Program-made: the position numbers and the translations under genes
The notes under the pieces: generated by a model
What the model was told of the DNA's origin: nothing
Database searches by the model: none
What the model saw: the letters and a program-made list of their open reading frames with translations, nothing else
Shown: positions 62,626 through 64,000 of the stretch, piece by piece
How the letters are laid out: each line of letters starts with the position of its first letter
How positions within the stretch are numbered: position 1 is the first letter of the stretch
From: Pseudoclavibacter sp. 13-3
GTDB lineage: Bacteria > Actinomycetota > Actinomycetes > Actinomycetales > Microbacteriaceae
Length of the DNA: 64,000 bases
NCBI RefSeq assembly: GCF_021168475.1
Contig: NZ_JAJOZT010000002.1
Location: 434,001 to 498,000, forward strand
Direction: 5' to 3'

Positions 62626-63062
62626 TTGCTTAATAGCCCACCCCTGTGGCAAACTTGTTCAGTTCCAGAAATTCCGCGTTCGCGCGGATCACTGCCAGTA
62701 TGTGTCGAATCTGAGATTCGGCCGCTTGCAGCAGAACACGTCGGTACGAACCCTGCGTCCAGTCGTGAACAACGGCAGTGATGCGGTTCTTACCGCCGAG
62801 ACCTCACAACACGTCAAGAGTGCGGGTGCCTGCGCGCCCGGACATCGGCAGTGCTGAGGGAGTTCACACAGGCAGTGAACGCAGCTTTGACAGAAGAACA
62901 GTGGTGCGTGAATGAGCGAGAGCTCACAAGCGTCCTGACGGGAGTCAAGGCGTCAGACAGACACAGACGTGTCAGCGAGACGTCAAGACCTCGGAAGCAA
63001 TGTCGGCACAATTGCCGAAACGATGAAGGCAGTATTGCCTGGAATGAAGATGGGAGTCAGCG
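62626..63062 (+). promoter_or_regulatory. Long S10 operon leader region
   Basis: No gene is seen in this stretch. TTGCTT (62626-62631) and CAAACT (62650-62655) are 18 bp apart and could be the promoter, giving a leader of about 400 nt. Near its 3' end are two small hairpins, CGGCA-CAAT-TGCCG (63004-63017) and AGGCA-GTAT-TGCCT (63027-63040), then GGGAG before rpsJ. A TTGACA at 62887-62892 lacks a good -10. S10 leaders are sites of feedback control in several bacteria; the mechanism here is unknown. Confidence 0.5.
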
Positions 63063-63371
63063 ATGGCGGGACAGAAGATCCGCATTCGACTGAAGTCGTA
63101 TGACCACGAGGTGATCGATTCCTCTGCACGCAAGATCGTCGACACGGTGACCCGTGCCGGTGCGACAGTGGTCGGCCCGGTGCCGCTCCCCACTGAGAAG
63201 AACGTGATCGCTGTGATCCGTTCGCCGCACAAGTACAAGGACAGCCGTGAGCACTTCGAGAAGCGCACCCACAAGCGCCTGATCGACATCGTCGATCCGA
63301 CGCCCAAGGCTGTCGACTCGCTGATGCGTCTCGACCTTCCTGCTGACGTGAACATCGAGATCAAGCTCTGA
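63063..63371 (+). CDS. rpsJ: 30S ribosomal protein S10 (NusE)
   Basis: The 102-residue protein is canonical: [69 protein letters not shown] and a C-terminal [11 protein letters not shown]. It is also the antitermination factor NusE. ATG 63063 has GGGAG upstream. First gene of the S10-spc type ribosomal operon; rplC follows after 13 nt. Confidence 0.98.
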   Translation: MAGQKIRIRLKSYDHEVIDSSARKIVDTVTRAGATVVGPVPLPTEKNVIAVIRSPHKYKDSREHFEKRTHKRLIDIVDPTPKAVDSLMRLDLPADVNIEIKL

Positions 63372-63384
63372 GGAACACGAGAGA

Positions 63385-64000
63385 ATGACTACTGAAACCA
63401 AGACCCGCAAGGGCCTGCTGGGCATCAAGCTCGGCATGACCCAGGTGTGGGACGAGGAGAACAACCTCGTGCCCGTCACCGTCGTCGAGGCCACGACCAA
63501 CGTCGTGACCCAGATCCGCGACGCAGAGCGCGACGGCTACCAGGCCGTGCAGATCGCCTACGGGCAGATCGACCCGCGCAAGGTCAACAAGCCCGCTGGC
63601 GGTCACTTCGCCAAAGCCGGCGTGACCCCGCGTCGCCACCTCGTCGAGGTGCGCACCAACGACACCGATCAGTACAGCATCGGTCAGGAGCTCACCGTCG
63701 AGCAGTTCGAGGCCGGCCAGAAGGTCGACGTCATCGGCACCAGCAAGGGCAAGGGCCTGGCAGGTGTGATGAAACTGCACAACTTCCGTGGCGACAACGC
63801 ATCGCACGGTGCGCACCGCAACCACCGCAAGCCGGGTTCGATCGGTGAGGCCTCGACGCCGTCGCGCGTCTACAAGGGCCTCAAGATGGCAGGCCGCATG
63901 GGTGCCGAGCGCGTGAGCGTTCAGAACCTCAAGGTGCAGGCCATCGACGCCGAGAAGAACCTGCTGCTCATCAAGGGCGCAATCCCCGGCCCCAAGGGCC
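63385..64000 (+). CDS. rplC: 50S ribosomal protein L3, 3' end cut by window edge
   Basis: About 205 codons are visible: [29 protein letters not shown] at the N-terminus, the loop that reaches the peptidyl-transferase centre ([21 protein letters not shown]) and [23 protein letters not shown]. The family's length is about 210-220, so only the last few residues are missing. It follows rpsJ in the standard S10 operon order. Confidence 0.97.
   Translation, partial: MTTETKTRKGLLGIKLGMTQVWDEENNLVPVTVVEATTNVVTQIRDAERDGYQAVQIAYGQIDPRKVNKPAGGHFAKAGVTPRRHLVEVRTNDTDQYSIGQELTVEQFEAGQKVDVIGTSKGKGLAGVMKLHNFRGDNASHGAHRNHRKPGSIGEASTPSRVYKGLKMAGRMGAERVSVQNLKVQAIDAEKNLLLIKGAIPGPKG

Overview
The window is a contiguous piece of a high-GC Gram-positive chromosome. 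The evidence for Actinobacteria is the C4-finger RadA, the short actinobacterial ArgA, a DUF222/HNH endonuclease, DUF3180, DUF3151, DUF4916 and MT0933-like proteins, GTG/TTG starts and TANNNT -10 boxes. The ftsH-folE-folP-folB-folK-DUF3180-DUF2520-panC-lysS order suggests Micrococcales, most likely a Microbacteriaceae-type genome; I cannot name the genus. No rRNA, CRISPR array, insertion sequence or prophage is visible.

Layout. 1-4.6 kb: a truncated GntR regulator, a secreted M23 peptidase, ppa, tilS and hpt. 4.8-13.2 kb: one long plus-strand operon for FtsH, folate enzymes (FolE/P/B/K), PanC and LysS, with stop/start overlaps between most genes. 13.3-20.5 kb: clpC, argA, a surface protein, radA, a divergent LysG-LysE pair and tRNA-Ser(CGA). 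20.5-28.5 kb: a GNAT acetyltransferase, a repeat-bearing DUF222/HNH protein, a divergent TetR/MFS efflux pair with an operator inside the promoter, a PiT phosphate permease and a tandem universal stress protein. 28.5-35.2 kb: a minus-strand block with a 2-TM protein, a TctA-like permease, mevalonate kinase, diphosphomevalonate decarboxylase, phosphomevalonate kinase and type 2 IPP isomerase, followed by MarR. 35.3-42.8 kb: DUF3151, a class I glutamine amidotransferase, tgt, DUF4916, a GAF regulator divergent from a diacetyl/acetoin reductase, and a SulP transporter. 43-64 kb: rpoB-rpoC, an OatA-like acyltransferase and PPK2, the str operon (rpsL-rpsG-fusA-tuf), an MT0933-like protein, a zinc alcohol dehydrogenase, cpfC and chdC of the coproporphyrin heme route, and the start of the S10 operon (rpsJ, rplC).

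Two themes stand out. First, the lower mevalonate pathway is complete (mevalonate to IPP/DMAPP) but HMG-CoA synthase and reductase are absent from the window. The pathway genes follow directly on a TctA-type carboxylate permease and a small membrane protein, which makes a mevalonate-import and salvage operon a testable hypothesis. Second, at least 13 first-of-transcript genes have a TANNNT or CANNNT -10 box exactly 6-7 nt before the start codon and no Shine-Dalgarno, the signature of leaderless mRNA. In one case the -10 box sits in the loop of the upstream gene's terminator.

Boundaries: the first gene lacks its 3' end and rplC lacks its 3' end. All functions are assigned by reading motifs; no database search was run.
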